NCBI GenBank assembly: GCA_038501785.1
Contig: JBAMJR010000183.1
Span: forward strand, 181,501 to 245,500
From: Myoxocephalus aenaeus
Lineage: Eukaryota; Chordata; Actinopteri; Perciformes; Cottidae
Direction of reading: 5' to 3'
Length of the DNA: 64,000 bases
Shown here piece by piece: positions 48,803 to 58,490 of this stretch. Position 1 is the first letter of the stretch. Every line of letters starts with the position of its first letter. The notes under the pieces are model-generated. The model saw only the letters and a program-made list of their open reading frames with translations, was not told the DNA's origin and did not search any database. The translations under genes were made by a program, and so were the position numbers.

Positions 48803-49042
48803 GCGCCGGTTGCACACACGCTCGCTCCTGGTCTCACTACGGCTGCTACTATTTCTGCTATTTCTACTACTGCACTCGGTCCATGTAGATCATACAGTGT
48901 ATTGAAGGAAACAAAAACAACATAAGAGAAGGTTAGCGTAAATCCACGAGATAACGTCTACTGGCCACCTCTGCGAGAGTTAGCTAGCGTGCTAGCTTAG
49001 CTTAGCTAACCATAAGCTTTTAGCACCGGACTCGAGACTACA

Positions 49043-49770
49043 ATGGCTCCACTCACCTCTCCATTGAACTGTGCCAGCTGCTCGCGCCTGGCCGATAAAA
49101 TCTCAGCGCTTCGGATCGACACAAGCCGAGTGCCTGACTCCACTGCTCCCTGACGCTGGCCGCTGGGGCTGCCTCGCCGCCAGAGTCCGGTGTCGCTGCT
49201 CACTGTCCGGCTGCTGCCGACGCTCCTCCGGCCCCCGTCCACGAGGATTCCTGGATACATCTCGGGGCTCAGCCTGAAGCCTTGGTCAGCTCAACTCCAC
49301 ACCAACAGGAGCCATGGTCATGGGTCGCTGCTCGCAGCAGGAGAGGGAGGCTCCCCCCATCCTGCACCCCCCTGCCGTAACATCCAGCTGGTGAACAGGT
49401 ACGATATTCTGGTTAACCTGAAAGCCTCGCTGGGTTTAAAGGAGACATGGAGTTGGATATCATCTGCATATAGATGACAAGCAACATTATAGGTTTTAAT
49501 GATCTGTCCCAGCGATAATAAATATAAAGAAAATAACAGAGGTCCCAGGACTGAGCCCTGCGGTACCCCACTGTTAGCGAGGTATGCCTATCACGTAGCC
49601 TCTCAATCAGGATGTTATGGTCTATGGTGTCAAACGCAGTGCTGAGGTCGAGGAGCACTAAAACAGAGCAGTCGCCTGCGTCAGATGACATTAATAAGTC
49701 ATTTGAAACCCCCAGGAAAGCGGTTTCAGTCGAGTGCTGTTTGCGAAACCCTGACTGGAATTTGTCAAAA
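49043..49770. mobile_element. Broken non-LTR retrotransposon fragments
   Basis: The minus strand at about 49,400-49,691 encodes [19 protein letters not shown] plus fragments of a [12 protein letters not shown] and YADD-like region in shifted frames: a decayed reverse transcriptase of the Rex/CR1/L2 kind. A plus-strand frame at about 49,043-49,430 (ending [12 protein letters not shown]) resembles LINE ORF1 tails. The two parts are in opposite orientation, so the block is rearranged. The RT is truncated and frameshifted. Confidence 0.7.
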
Positions 49771-49879
49771 TTTGCCGGCTTTTTTTTTCTTTCTCTCGCT
49801 CTCTCTCAAGCCGCATTTGATTGGTCAATATGTGTGGCGTCGTCTCTGTGCCTGCGATGAGCAGAGGGGCGGGAGTTAC

Positions 49880-50557
49880 ACAGTCCATGTGACGTCACGG
49901 AGACTGTGCATTGTAGCAGCTTCAGTCCCCTCAGAGAGAATGTTCTCCAACAGGGCAGATCATTAAGAGAAGAAACAGGATCAGCCTCACAGCTGAGGCA
50001 CTTGGTCTTTCTCTATGTAAACCTTCACTGAAGGACAAAACTCTGGATGCTGACTTTTTTCTTTTTGTTTTACACATTTTAATTTATATTTTGTTGTGTG
50101 ATTCTGTAAGCTTCTGTATGTTGTTTCACTTTAAATTTGTTAAGTATTAAAGAGCTAAAAGTTTAAAATAGTTAAAGGTTAGTTAAGTTCATTTGTAAAT
50201 AGTTAAACGTTTGTTTTTGCACTTTCTAATTTTTTTGTATCACTCTGTAGAGTGTATAAACATTTGATATAGTGCATGTTTTTTTTTTTACATTAGTAAT
50301 TCATATTGCGCATAATTTTACATTATTGTTGGTAATAAATTAATTTAAGCACCAAAAAATCCATTTGAGCCATTTGGGAGCCGAAAGAGCCGGTTCTCTA
50401 AAAAGAGCTGGTTTTCTAAAAAGAGCCGGCTCTTTTTAGAAAACCGAGCCAAAAGAGCCGGTTCTCTAAAAAGAGCCGGCTCTTTTTAGTGAGCCGAGCC
50501 AAAAGAGCCTCGGAGGGGGTCTCGCCCGCGGCGTAATTACATGTAGAACCGCCACTG
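49880..50557 (+). mobile_element. hAT transposon 3' fragment
   Basis: The plus-strand frame ending near 49,966 contains ASVPSERMFSNRA, the conserved start of the hAT C-terminal dimerisation domain, then stops. Downstream is AT-rich sequence, an inverted-repeat cluster of 'AAAGAGCCGGYTCT' units (50,380-50,500) and the terminus TAGAACCGCCACTG (50,557), whose complement CAGTGGCGGTTCTA is a hAT-type end. It inserted into an slc1a fragment, which resumes at 50,558. Confidence 0.75.
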
Positions 50558-50632
50558 ACGACGCCGTTTGACACATTGACTCAATTCTGTGTGAGCAGTA
50601 AAACTTACAGCAGGCATTTTATGGCGAACAAC
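50558..50632 (-). pseudogene. slc1a-like gene fragment (intron + end of penultimate exon)
   Basis: 'ACGACGCCGTTTGACACA...CTTACAGCAGGCATT' matches the functional locus at 58,646-58,710, including the minus-strand donor. Truncated on both sides by repeats. Confidence 0.8.
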
Positions 50633-50639
50633 TTTTTTT

Positions 50640-51200
50640 TTTAAAGTAACAGTCAGTATTTCACTCACCACATTTCCGTAATCCTCTGTGCGAAAGGAGT
50701 CAGTAAATCCACCAGCAAGGTAGGTTCTAGGTAGCAGCCAGAAGTTAGCAGCTTTGTGCCACACTCACCAATCACAGCTCATGTTAATGGCCACTGGCCA
50801 ATCATATACATCCACGCCATTTCGAAGGCCCTGCACGTCAAAGGATCCGCCCAGCTTGTCAAACTAAAGATCTGATTTGTTGAAGTCCATGACAATCAAC
50901 CACAGCGTCCACTCTGTGTACTTTAATCTGCAAAGGCCTGCTTAAACTGCTTTGGCCTAGAGACACAGGAGAGAAAAAAATCTGATTGGATGAAAGCTTC
51001 TCCTTCAAACCAGGTGCACAGCACTGCAGGCTGAAGGCTTGCAACAAAGGAAGACAATGAGAAAATAAGCAAATAGGGAAAAATAATTATAATACATATG
51101 AAGTGTATTTGTGAAAAACAATTAAATTATAAAATAGCTATAACTTTGTGATTCTGTTTAGGCCAGCAGTGAAGGCTTAGCAGGCCCTGACGGCCCACCA

Positions 51201-51203
<3 letters not shown>
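50640..51203 (-). mobile_element. hAT-like element fragment
   Basis: The right terminus on the minus strand reads CAGTGGTGGGCCGTCAGGGC, a hAT-type end, at 51,203. No transposase frame; the left end is not defined. Confidence 0.5.

Positions 51204-51268
<65 letters not shown>
51204..51268. repeat. (TA)n microsatellite, left of Tc1 copy 1
   Basis: About 32 TA units abutting the transposon end. Confidence 0.93.
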
Positions 51269-51271
<3 letters not shown>

Positions 51272-53170
51272 TCACCTAAAGGATTATTAGGAACACCATA
51301 CTAATACTGTGTTTGACCCCCTTTCGCCTTCAGAACTGCCTTAATTCTACGTGGCATTGATTCAACAAGGTGCTGAAAGCATTCTTTAGAAATGTTGGCC
51401 CATATTGATAGGATAGCATCTTGCAGTTGATGGAGATTTGTGGGATGCACATCCAGGGCACGAAGCTCCCGTTCCACCACATCCCAAAGATGCTCTATTG
51501 GGTTGAGATCTGGTGACTGTGGGGGCCATTTTAGTACAGTGAACTCATTGGGCCAGTCCCAATCTCCACCCTTACGGACTCACGGACTTTGAGGCGCGCT
51601 CCCGCGAAGTCCGTGAGGGTTTAGGGGTGTCACATTGTCACATCGTAGAGTGCTCGAGACTCTCTGGCAGACATTTTGAGCCCTTTATGATCCCTTTCCG
51701 TAAGTCAGCATTAGATGCTGACTTTGCCTAAGGGAATTACCCACAGTTCATAGCAATGTGACGTTAAACACGCAGTTCCCAATGGAAGCATGAAGACGTA
51801 AAAAAAAAAAGGTAAACAAAGAGACACGTGGGCGTTCAGCCCGATAAAATACACTACAACATTACGGATTAAAGATGGAACATAAAAATACATGAAATCA
51901 GAGAAATGCAAGCAGAACATATATTTATAAATATGTTGTTTACATTCATCAAACATTTCGTTTTGACAAAAACAAGTAAATATATCATCTAAAATGACTT
52001 CTCATCTCGTGAGAAAGACGTTCAAATCAGTGAATAAAAAGTATAAAATAAATACACAATATGTTTTATGTAGTCACGTGATATGTTGCAGCAAAGTGCT
52101 GTCCCATTCATATTCACACCAGTTCAAGCCCTCACAGCCTCTCACACTCAGCCACTTAGCAGCTGACGTCAGTGAGTGCCTGAGGGTTCAGGGCTTGAGG
52201 GTTTAGGGTGGAGATTGGAATTGACCCAGTGTCATGTTCAAGAAACCAATTTGAAATGATTGGAGCTTTGTGACATGGTGCATTATCCTGCTGGAAGTAG
52301 CCATCAGAGGATGGGTACATGATGGCCATAAAGGGATGGACATGGTCAGAAACAATGCTCAGGTAGGCCGTGGCATTTAAACGATGCCCAATTGGCACTA
52401 AGGGGCCTAAAGTGTGCCAAGAAAACATCCCCCACACCATTACACCACCACCACCAGCCTGCACAGTGGTAACAAGGCATGATGGATCCATGTTCTCATT
52501 CTGTTTACGCCAAATTCTGACTCTACCATCTGAATGTCTCAACAGAAATCGAGACTCATCAGACCAGGCAACATTTTTCCAGTCTTCAACTGTCCAATTT
52601 TGGTGAGCTCTTGCAAATTGTAGCCTCTTTTTCCTATTTGTAGTGGAGATGAGTGGTACCCGGTGGGGTCTTCTGCTGTTGTAGCCCATCCGCCTCAAGG
52701 TTGTGCGTGTTGTGGCTTCACAAATGCTTTGCTGCATACCTCGGTTGTAACGAGTGGTTATTTCAGTCAAAGTTGCTCTTCTATCAGCTTGAATCAGTCG
52801 GCCCATTCTCCTCTGACCTCTAGCATCAACAAGGCATTTTCGCCCACAGGACTGCCGCATACTGGATGTTTTTCCCTTTTCACACCATTCTTTGTAAACC
52901 CTAGAAATGGTTGTGCGTGAAAATCCCAGTAACTGAGCAGATTGTGAAATACTCAGACCGGCCCGTCTGGCACCAACAACCATGCCACGCTCAAAATTGC
53001 TTAAATCACCTTTCTTTCCCATTCTGACATTCAGTTTGGGGTTCAGGAGATTGTCTTGACCAGGACCACACCCCTAAATGCATTGAAGCAACTGCCATGT
53101 GATTGGTTGATTAGATAATTGCATTAATGAGAAATTGAACAGGTGTTCCTAATAATCCTTTAGGTGAGTG
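51269..53170 (-). mobile_element. Tc1-like transposon copy 1, split by a MITE
   Basis: Termini CACTCACCTAAAGGATTATT and its exact complement. Removing the 681-bp insert (51,551-52,231) leaves 1,221 bp, the same as copy 2. The transposase (minus strand) reads from 53,022 to about 52,232 and would have continued 51,550-51,301. The insert breaks it after FLEHD, before the catalytic Glu region. One visible change from copy 2 is Arg for Gly after WSDES. TA target duplication cannot be told from the TA repeat it sits in. Confidence 0.93.
51551..52231. mobile_element. 681-bp MITE inserted in Tc1 copy 1
   Basis: The insertion is defined exactly by comparison with the intact Tc1 copy at 60,522-61,742. 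The ends are inverted repeats of about 24 bases (left GGCCAGTCCCAATCTCCACC, right GGTGGAGATTGGAATTGACC). The target duplication is at most 2-3 bp (TG). No ORF of note; family unknown to me. Confidence 0.85.
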
Positions 53171-53172
53171 TG

Positions 53173-53235
<63 letters not shown>
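53171..53235. repeat. (TA)n microsatellite, right of Tc1 copy 1
   Basis: About 30 TA units abutting the other end of the element. Confidence 0.93.
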
Positions 53236-53238
<3 letters not shown>

Positions 53239-53598
53239 TTGAGAGGTCGTGATCGTGAGGCGTGGGTGTACAGATCGAGACGACAAGCAGTGGGTTTCTT
53301 AACGCAAAGGTCTGTATTTAGATGCTTCTTAGCAAAAAGGTAAACTTAAATCCAACCAAAAGGTCGTTGCACAAAACAAAACATAAATATTTCAGTTTAT
53401 TCCTGGTTCCTTGGTTCTAATCTCAAAACTCTCCTTCTCCTCTACTCCTGTCCTTGATTGTGCCTCACCCCAGCTCTCCTCAGGGTAATCAGCCTCATCC
53501 CTTTCAGCTGGGCAGCAGCCTTGGGCCTGGCTGCACTGCTGACTGGGAATTGTAGTTTATACATTAGATGTCATGCTGGATTGTAGTCCCTGCTGCAA
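53236..53598. other. Unassigned sequence between Tc1 copy 1 and the right arm
   Basis: No ORF or known motif that I recognise. Possibly the remains of an older repeat. Confidence 0.3.
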
Positions 53599-53613
53599 CC
53601 ACTGGGAGGGGAT

Positions 53614-53704
53614 GTACCTCCCATTAATGACCCTTCCTCTAATGACATACTGTATATACTGTATGTTGTGATGTCATAAGAGTAAGGGTCATTAATTAAT
53701 GGGA
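53614..53704. repeat. ~90-bp perfect-ended hairpin
   Basis: CCCATTAATGACCCTTCC ... GTAAGGGTCATTAATTAATGGG, with an inner CATACTGTATATACTGTATG. A MITE-like palindrome directly beside the rearrangement breakpoint. Confidence 0.7.
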
Positions 53705-53735
53705 CGACATGGAGGAAGGAGAGCAGGACAGGCCG
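53700..53735 (+). pseudogene. slc1a-like last-exon remnant (inverted)
   Basis: Encodes EEGEQDRPR and TGA in the same frame as the end of the functional last exon (KKGEQDGQR, stop), but on the opposite strand. Only about 10 codons remain. Confidence 0.7.
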
Positions 53736-54562
53736 AGGTGACATTCTCACCAAGTACATTTGTAGAGAGACTGGGTGTGGGGTTTTTTTCCAGCATTTTT
53801 TTCAGGCTTCAGAAAAAGTCAAGAGAAAGGTTTCAAGGAATTTTCCTTGAAGTATTAAAAGAATAATCAAACAACTTCTGTTTACTTTAGATTGCTTTTA
53901 TTCAAGCTACAACATGTGCCGGCAGGTGCAAAGTCGTAAAAACCGTGATTCAGACCGTACCAACCTTCCTCTAACAAAAAAGAAAAATGCTGGAAATGTA
54001 AACACACCGAGCGATCGCCCAAAGGCCGTTCCACACTATAGTTCAGGGTTTCCAGGGCCGAGTATCAAGTGCATACCGGGCCGCTCTCAAGAGCTCCAGC
54101 ATTCCTGCTTTCATGACTCAGCAACTTCAGGCCGTTCAGGTGGTCACCCCTCCGCCCGCTTACTGCAGGCCCTCTGACGCACACCTGCCCAGAAGAACCG
54201 CACCTTTTGTGGCTCGATGGACGAATAACGGCTCGGTTCGGCTGCAGACAAAACGAAATGAAGCCGCGCTGCCCAGACACCGGCGGTGCCGATGAGTCAC
54301 GCTGTAATTCTTTACCGCGTCAATGATTGTGACCTTTGGGAGAGGTGTGGCACAATCAACCTTTTAAAAAGCTACACAAAGAGATTGTGATTCCTGGCAT
54401 TAAAAAAAACAACAACAACAATAAAAGTGGGTAATGTTACTGAAAAAGAATCTCTCAATTGTGTTCGCGGATAATGGAGTTGACCCTCCAGACGCAGTCA
54501 CAAGGGTGGACAGTGGCAGGTGCCATTCCTGCCTCGTTCTCTTTGGCAAATACGTTGATTTA
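53729..54562. repeat. Inverted duplication, right arm block 1
   Basis: Reverse complement of 47,973-48,802. Differences are a few single bases and short indels, e.g. an extra T in the run at 54,207-54,210. Confidence 0.93.
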
Positions 54563-55241
54563 AAATCTGTAATCCACATTCATATTCACTCTATAAAAAG
54601 GTGAGAGGCAGAGCCATGTGCTCAAGTGAAGGGCAGGTCAGTTTACCTCAATTTGGGGCTCAAGTTTAAAAAAAAAAAAGGGGCATTCTCAAACAATTAC
54701 GTAAAAAACTGTTTATTAAAAAAAAAAAAACTCAATTCAACAGAACAATGATGAAATAAGCACCAAAGTATATCCCTATACATCTATTACAATATACATG
54801 TTGCTTTTGTTCCAGTCTATATTCATCTCCATATGCTGGCTGATAAAACGCAATAGTTTCATTTGAAGGTGTGAAAGACCTCCACTATGGCTTTGGTAAC
54901 AAGGTTAAATATTTATTCAAATATAATAGAAGATATATATAAAAGACAAAGACAAAATAAACAACTTTAGCAGATGGCATCAGATGACCTTCATGTAACA
55001 AGTATTTAAAATGTAGCTTTTAATTTACAACTACCGTCAAAATGAACATTTTTTATTCCATAAAACTCTAAATTGAAAACTAGACCATGCAAGGAACACG
55101 CGGGAATTAAACGTTTTTTGGCGGTAACAAAACAGAATGGATGACATCACTGATTGTCACCTGCAGGCCCTGATGGCGTTGGTTCTTGTCCACTGAACAA
55201 AACCACAGTCCGTCCCTCAGTCTCGCCTCACAGGCGCTCTA

Positions 55242-55348
55242 CTGAGCCGGCTCGGCCTTGTTCTTCTTGTTCAGGACTTTGCGGAGGCTCTCGGGCATCA
55301 GGTAGGGCCTCTCTGCGCTGCCGTCGTTCCTCTCCAGATCCTCCACTG
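55242..55348 (-). pseudogene. Duplicated slc44a2 last exon B (orphan)
   Basis: Identical reading frame to 44,836-44,942, including acceptor and stop, but detached from the rest of the gene. Confidence 0.88.
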
Positions 55349-56396
55349 GAACGAGATTCAAGACACAGTTCAGTACCAAAACAGGTCAGTAGAGCCCCAG
55401 AGACTAGTAAGAATACACATAAAGTATATGCACAACTAGTAAATCTGAAGGACAGAGTTAATTTGGCTTGTTTCCATTTAATAAACATAAATCAGATCAC
55501 CAATAGCATGAATCCATTCAAAAGAGTTTAAATCACTCAGGTCGAGACTCGCTGCCTCCAAAACCGTTTATTAAACCAACGCACTGAATGAAAAAACTAC
55601 ACACATCGTAAAAACTTCCAACAAAAGAGACTGCAGAGCAGCCAGCCTCGAGAAAAAACAAAATCACCAATATTCATTTATTTTAAACAGATGAAACCCT
55701 GTTTGGTGAGAACAGAAATAAAAGTGCATCGATAGTGCAGAGCGTAACACTGATTATCTCGCCGTCCTGATTGCATAAACTCAAACAATCAGACGACCTC
55801 AGAAAGGTGCAAACAGACCTGCGTTAACGCTGTAAATTAGGCACATGGACGGCTTCAAGTTTCTATCGGCCCGTGGCAGTGGGAGGAACCATCAAAAGGC
55901 TTCAAAAATTAAATAAATAAAGTCAGTTTGTGACAGAAATGTCACCGTAAGCCATTCGTACGATTGTTAAAGTACCATAAACTGACTGGAGACCTTTCAA
56001 GCACCATGTCATGAAGTGAGGAAAGACCTGGAGATGCTAAGGTCTTCAAGATGCTAAGCTGTGATTGGACAATCACCGATCAGGGGAGGGTTTTAGCAAA
56101 TGGTCAATTAAGAAAACAAATCCGTCACATCTGGTTTTCTCCAATTCCTTGTGTGGAAACGAGACAGTAGAAGGAATTATGTACAACTCAGCTGTGAATG
56201 AAGGAAACACTGAATCTCAGCTTTAAGGCATGGTGTTCTGTACTCTAACTCTGTGATGAGTGGGTTCAGTGCAGAGAGGGCATGAACAAAGTTACAGCTC
56301 CTTACGGTCACCATTTAACATCTTTAACTCTAAACCGTAAATAAAAAGTCCTGCAGGGGTTTTGTTATGCCCGTAAATCCACAAAACTCCTCTTCT

Positions 56397-56578
56397 CTAA
56401 GCCGCCTCCTCCTCCTCCTGAGGCGGCTGTTGCTCCAGCTGGACGTCTCCGTCGTCCTGTTGCCGGGCAGAAGACGCAGACGGATCCTCAGCCGCGCTCT
56501 TCCACAGAATCTCGCGAAGGGTTGAGGACATGTAATAAGGCCGTGCGGCTGAACCGTCATTGCGCTCCAGGTCTTCAC
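56397..56578 (-). pseudogene. Duplicated slc44a2 last exon A (orphan)
   Basis: Same frame as 43,606-43,784 with one in-frame 3-bp insertion in the Glu run near the end. Detached copy. Confidence 0.85.
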
Positions 56579-56689
56579 CTTATTGTGCGTGTGTGTGTGT
56601 GTGTGAATTTGAACATATTAATGGTTGGAAAATTAGTATTGAATTCAAGGTAAAAAAACAACAACCACACCCAGTCCAGTCTCTCTACA

Positions 56690-57128
56690 AATGTACTTGG
56701 TGAGAATGTCACCTCGGCCTGTCCTGCTCTCCTTCCTCCGTGTTGCCCAGCGCCGCGTTGAACCGGTCTCTGAAAGACAGAAACCACAGTGCGCTGTGAA
56801 AGCAGCAAATACACCTGCCCGACGCCGTTTGACACATGGACTCAATTCTGTGCGAGCAGTAAAACTTACAGCAGCCATTGCATGCCGAACAACATGGAGG
56901 CGTCCTTCGTGACTTCGCCGAGGATGGATCCCATCTCCGGGATCTCTGCTGCTCCGAGGCTGGAGACTGCTGATATCACGCTGCAGAGCAAACAGTCGAT
57001 TTACGAAGACACAGTCATACAAAAGTACTTTTCAACGCTAATATCGATGATTTTTTTATGATTTTTTAAATTCTAGGACGGGAGAGAGAGACAATAACTG
57101 TGATTTACGCGATTTGGATGATCTGGAT
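56690..57128 (-). pseudogene. slc1a-like 3' exons, truncated pseudogene
   Basis: In gene order on the minus strand: a piece of the exon matching 58,987-59,181 (only its 3' edge, donor changed from GCGTAAGT to GCGTAAAT), a penultimate exon copy (about 56,987-56,876) and a last exon copy (56,772-56,710). The penultimate copy keeps AVSSLGAA at one end and KDASMLFGMQWLL at the other but has lost and replaced the centre (hairpin 2). The last exon reads DRFNAALGNTEEGEQDRPR then stop, lacking helix 8. Non-functional. Confidence 0.85.
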
Positions 57129-58067
57129 CAGTGGTTCTCAACTGGTCTGGCTCCGGGACCCACCATCACCCCTCAATGACAAGCCGCGACCCAGCTTGAG
57201 GAACATTCTCAACTTCTCAAATTAATTTAATGAAAAAAATGGTGCAGTTTGAACCTGAGATAGTACAGAATATGTATGCCAACACAAAAACAAGTTTAAT
57301 GATAAACCAAAACGAGCAGCTGGTGGCGATGATAGAGAGGGAACTATTCCCTTTTACACTCAATTAGCTGCATTTTAATTAAAAAACAAAAACTGCATCT
57401 TCAGGACACGAGGTATTACAACATATAACCATTCAGAATCTTCAGCCATTTTTAAACAGACTCAACAGCTTTCATGCACAAACAAAAAAGTCCAACAACT
57501 AAGAAGTAGTTTAAAAAAAGACTCAAATGACCTAACTTTAACTGAGAACACACACTCACTGAATCTATGACAAACACTTTACTGTGGAACACGTCACTGT
57601 CTTGAGGAGCAGCTTTTCCACAAATTCAAAAGGATTCATGTATACAAAATTAACTTTTCTTGTAATTATCTCATCAGTAAATACTGAAAAACATTGTGCT
57701 TTACAGAAAATTAAGCAGCACTCAATTCTCCTCACGACCCTCGAGTTGTTTCCTGTCATGCAGGCAGCGCCGTCAGTTGTCAATGTTATATTCAGTAGGC
57801 TGTTTAATTTAATTATCCTAAAAACCCAGAGTCTCCCCCATATCAGGATGGTTTGACCCAACCTGACACGCTGCTGAAAACATGGAGGGACAAAACAAGT
57901 TGAAACCAGAGCCGGCAAAATAATGACACTCCGCTGCATAAAAAAGTCCCTTCAAAATAAAACCACAGGATGAAAAACAAATTCTTTTTTTCCTTTCTTT
58001 TTTTGCCCAGGGAAAGGCCCATGACCCACTGAAAACGGGCCCGCGACCCACCAGTTGAGAATCACTG
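57129..58067 (-). mobile_element. hAT transposon remnant, 939 bp
   Basis: Termini CAGTGGTTCTCAACTGGTCT and its complement ending TTGAGAATCACTG. The minus-strand frame at 57,939-57,565 contains TDGAACMTGNNSRVV, the conserved catalytic block of ZBED/Charlie-type hAT transposases (usually TDGA.AMTG). Only about 120 residues remain. No matching 8-bp flanks, because both sides are rearrangement junctions. Confidence 0.85.
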
Positions 58068-58490
58068 CTCTAAATTACAGACGGGTGAATCGGTGATGTC
58101 AGATGTGTAAATACCATAAGAGCGGCGGCGGCGGGACACGAGTGGCGCCATTTGTTCCCGTAAACCTCGATGGCGCTATAATGTGGAACGGCCTTTGGGC
58201 GATCGCTCGGTGTGTTTACATTTCCAGCATCTTTTCTTTACGTTAGAGGAAGGTTGGTACGGTCTGAATCACGTTTTTTACGATATGTTGTAGCTCGAAT
58301 AAAAGCAATCTAATGTAAACAGAAGTTGTTCGATTATTCTTTTACCTTTTAATCCTTAAAAGGAAAAATTCCTTGAAACCTTTCTCTTATCGACTTTTTT
58401 TTCTGAAGCCTGAAAAAAATGCTGGAAAAAAACCCCACACCCAGTCTCTCTACAAATGTACTTGGTGAGAATGTCACCTCTGCCCATCCT
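58068..58490 (-). repeat. slc1a-like 3' UTR, direct repeat of 45,977-46,029 + 47,924-47,972 + 48,489-48,795
   Basis: Same orientation as the left copies but without the Harbinger-like element and without the ~510-bp insert. This is the pre-insertion state. It directly adjoins the functional last exon. Confidence 0.85.

Larger units (their letters stand above)
54568..56655 (-). repeat. Inverted duplication, right arm block 2 (slc44a2 3' end copy)
   Basis: Reverse complement of 43,537-45,587. It carries copies of last exon B (55,348-55,242) and last exon A (56,578-56,397). Exon B is unchanged; exon A has one extra GAG-type codon. Neither has upstream slc44a2 exons, so they cannot make a transporter. 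Confidence 0.94.

Noticed and set aside
52370..52920. Plus-strand frames within Tc1 copy 1 (also 60,942-61,492)
   Set aside because: Antisense shadows of the transposase, repeated in both element copies.
55154..55531. 125-aa plus-strand frame, identical to one at 44,650-45,027 on the minus strand
   Set aside because: Antisense of slc44a2 last exon B and flanks, present twice only because of the inverted duplication.
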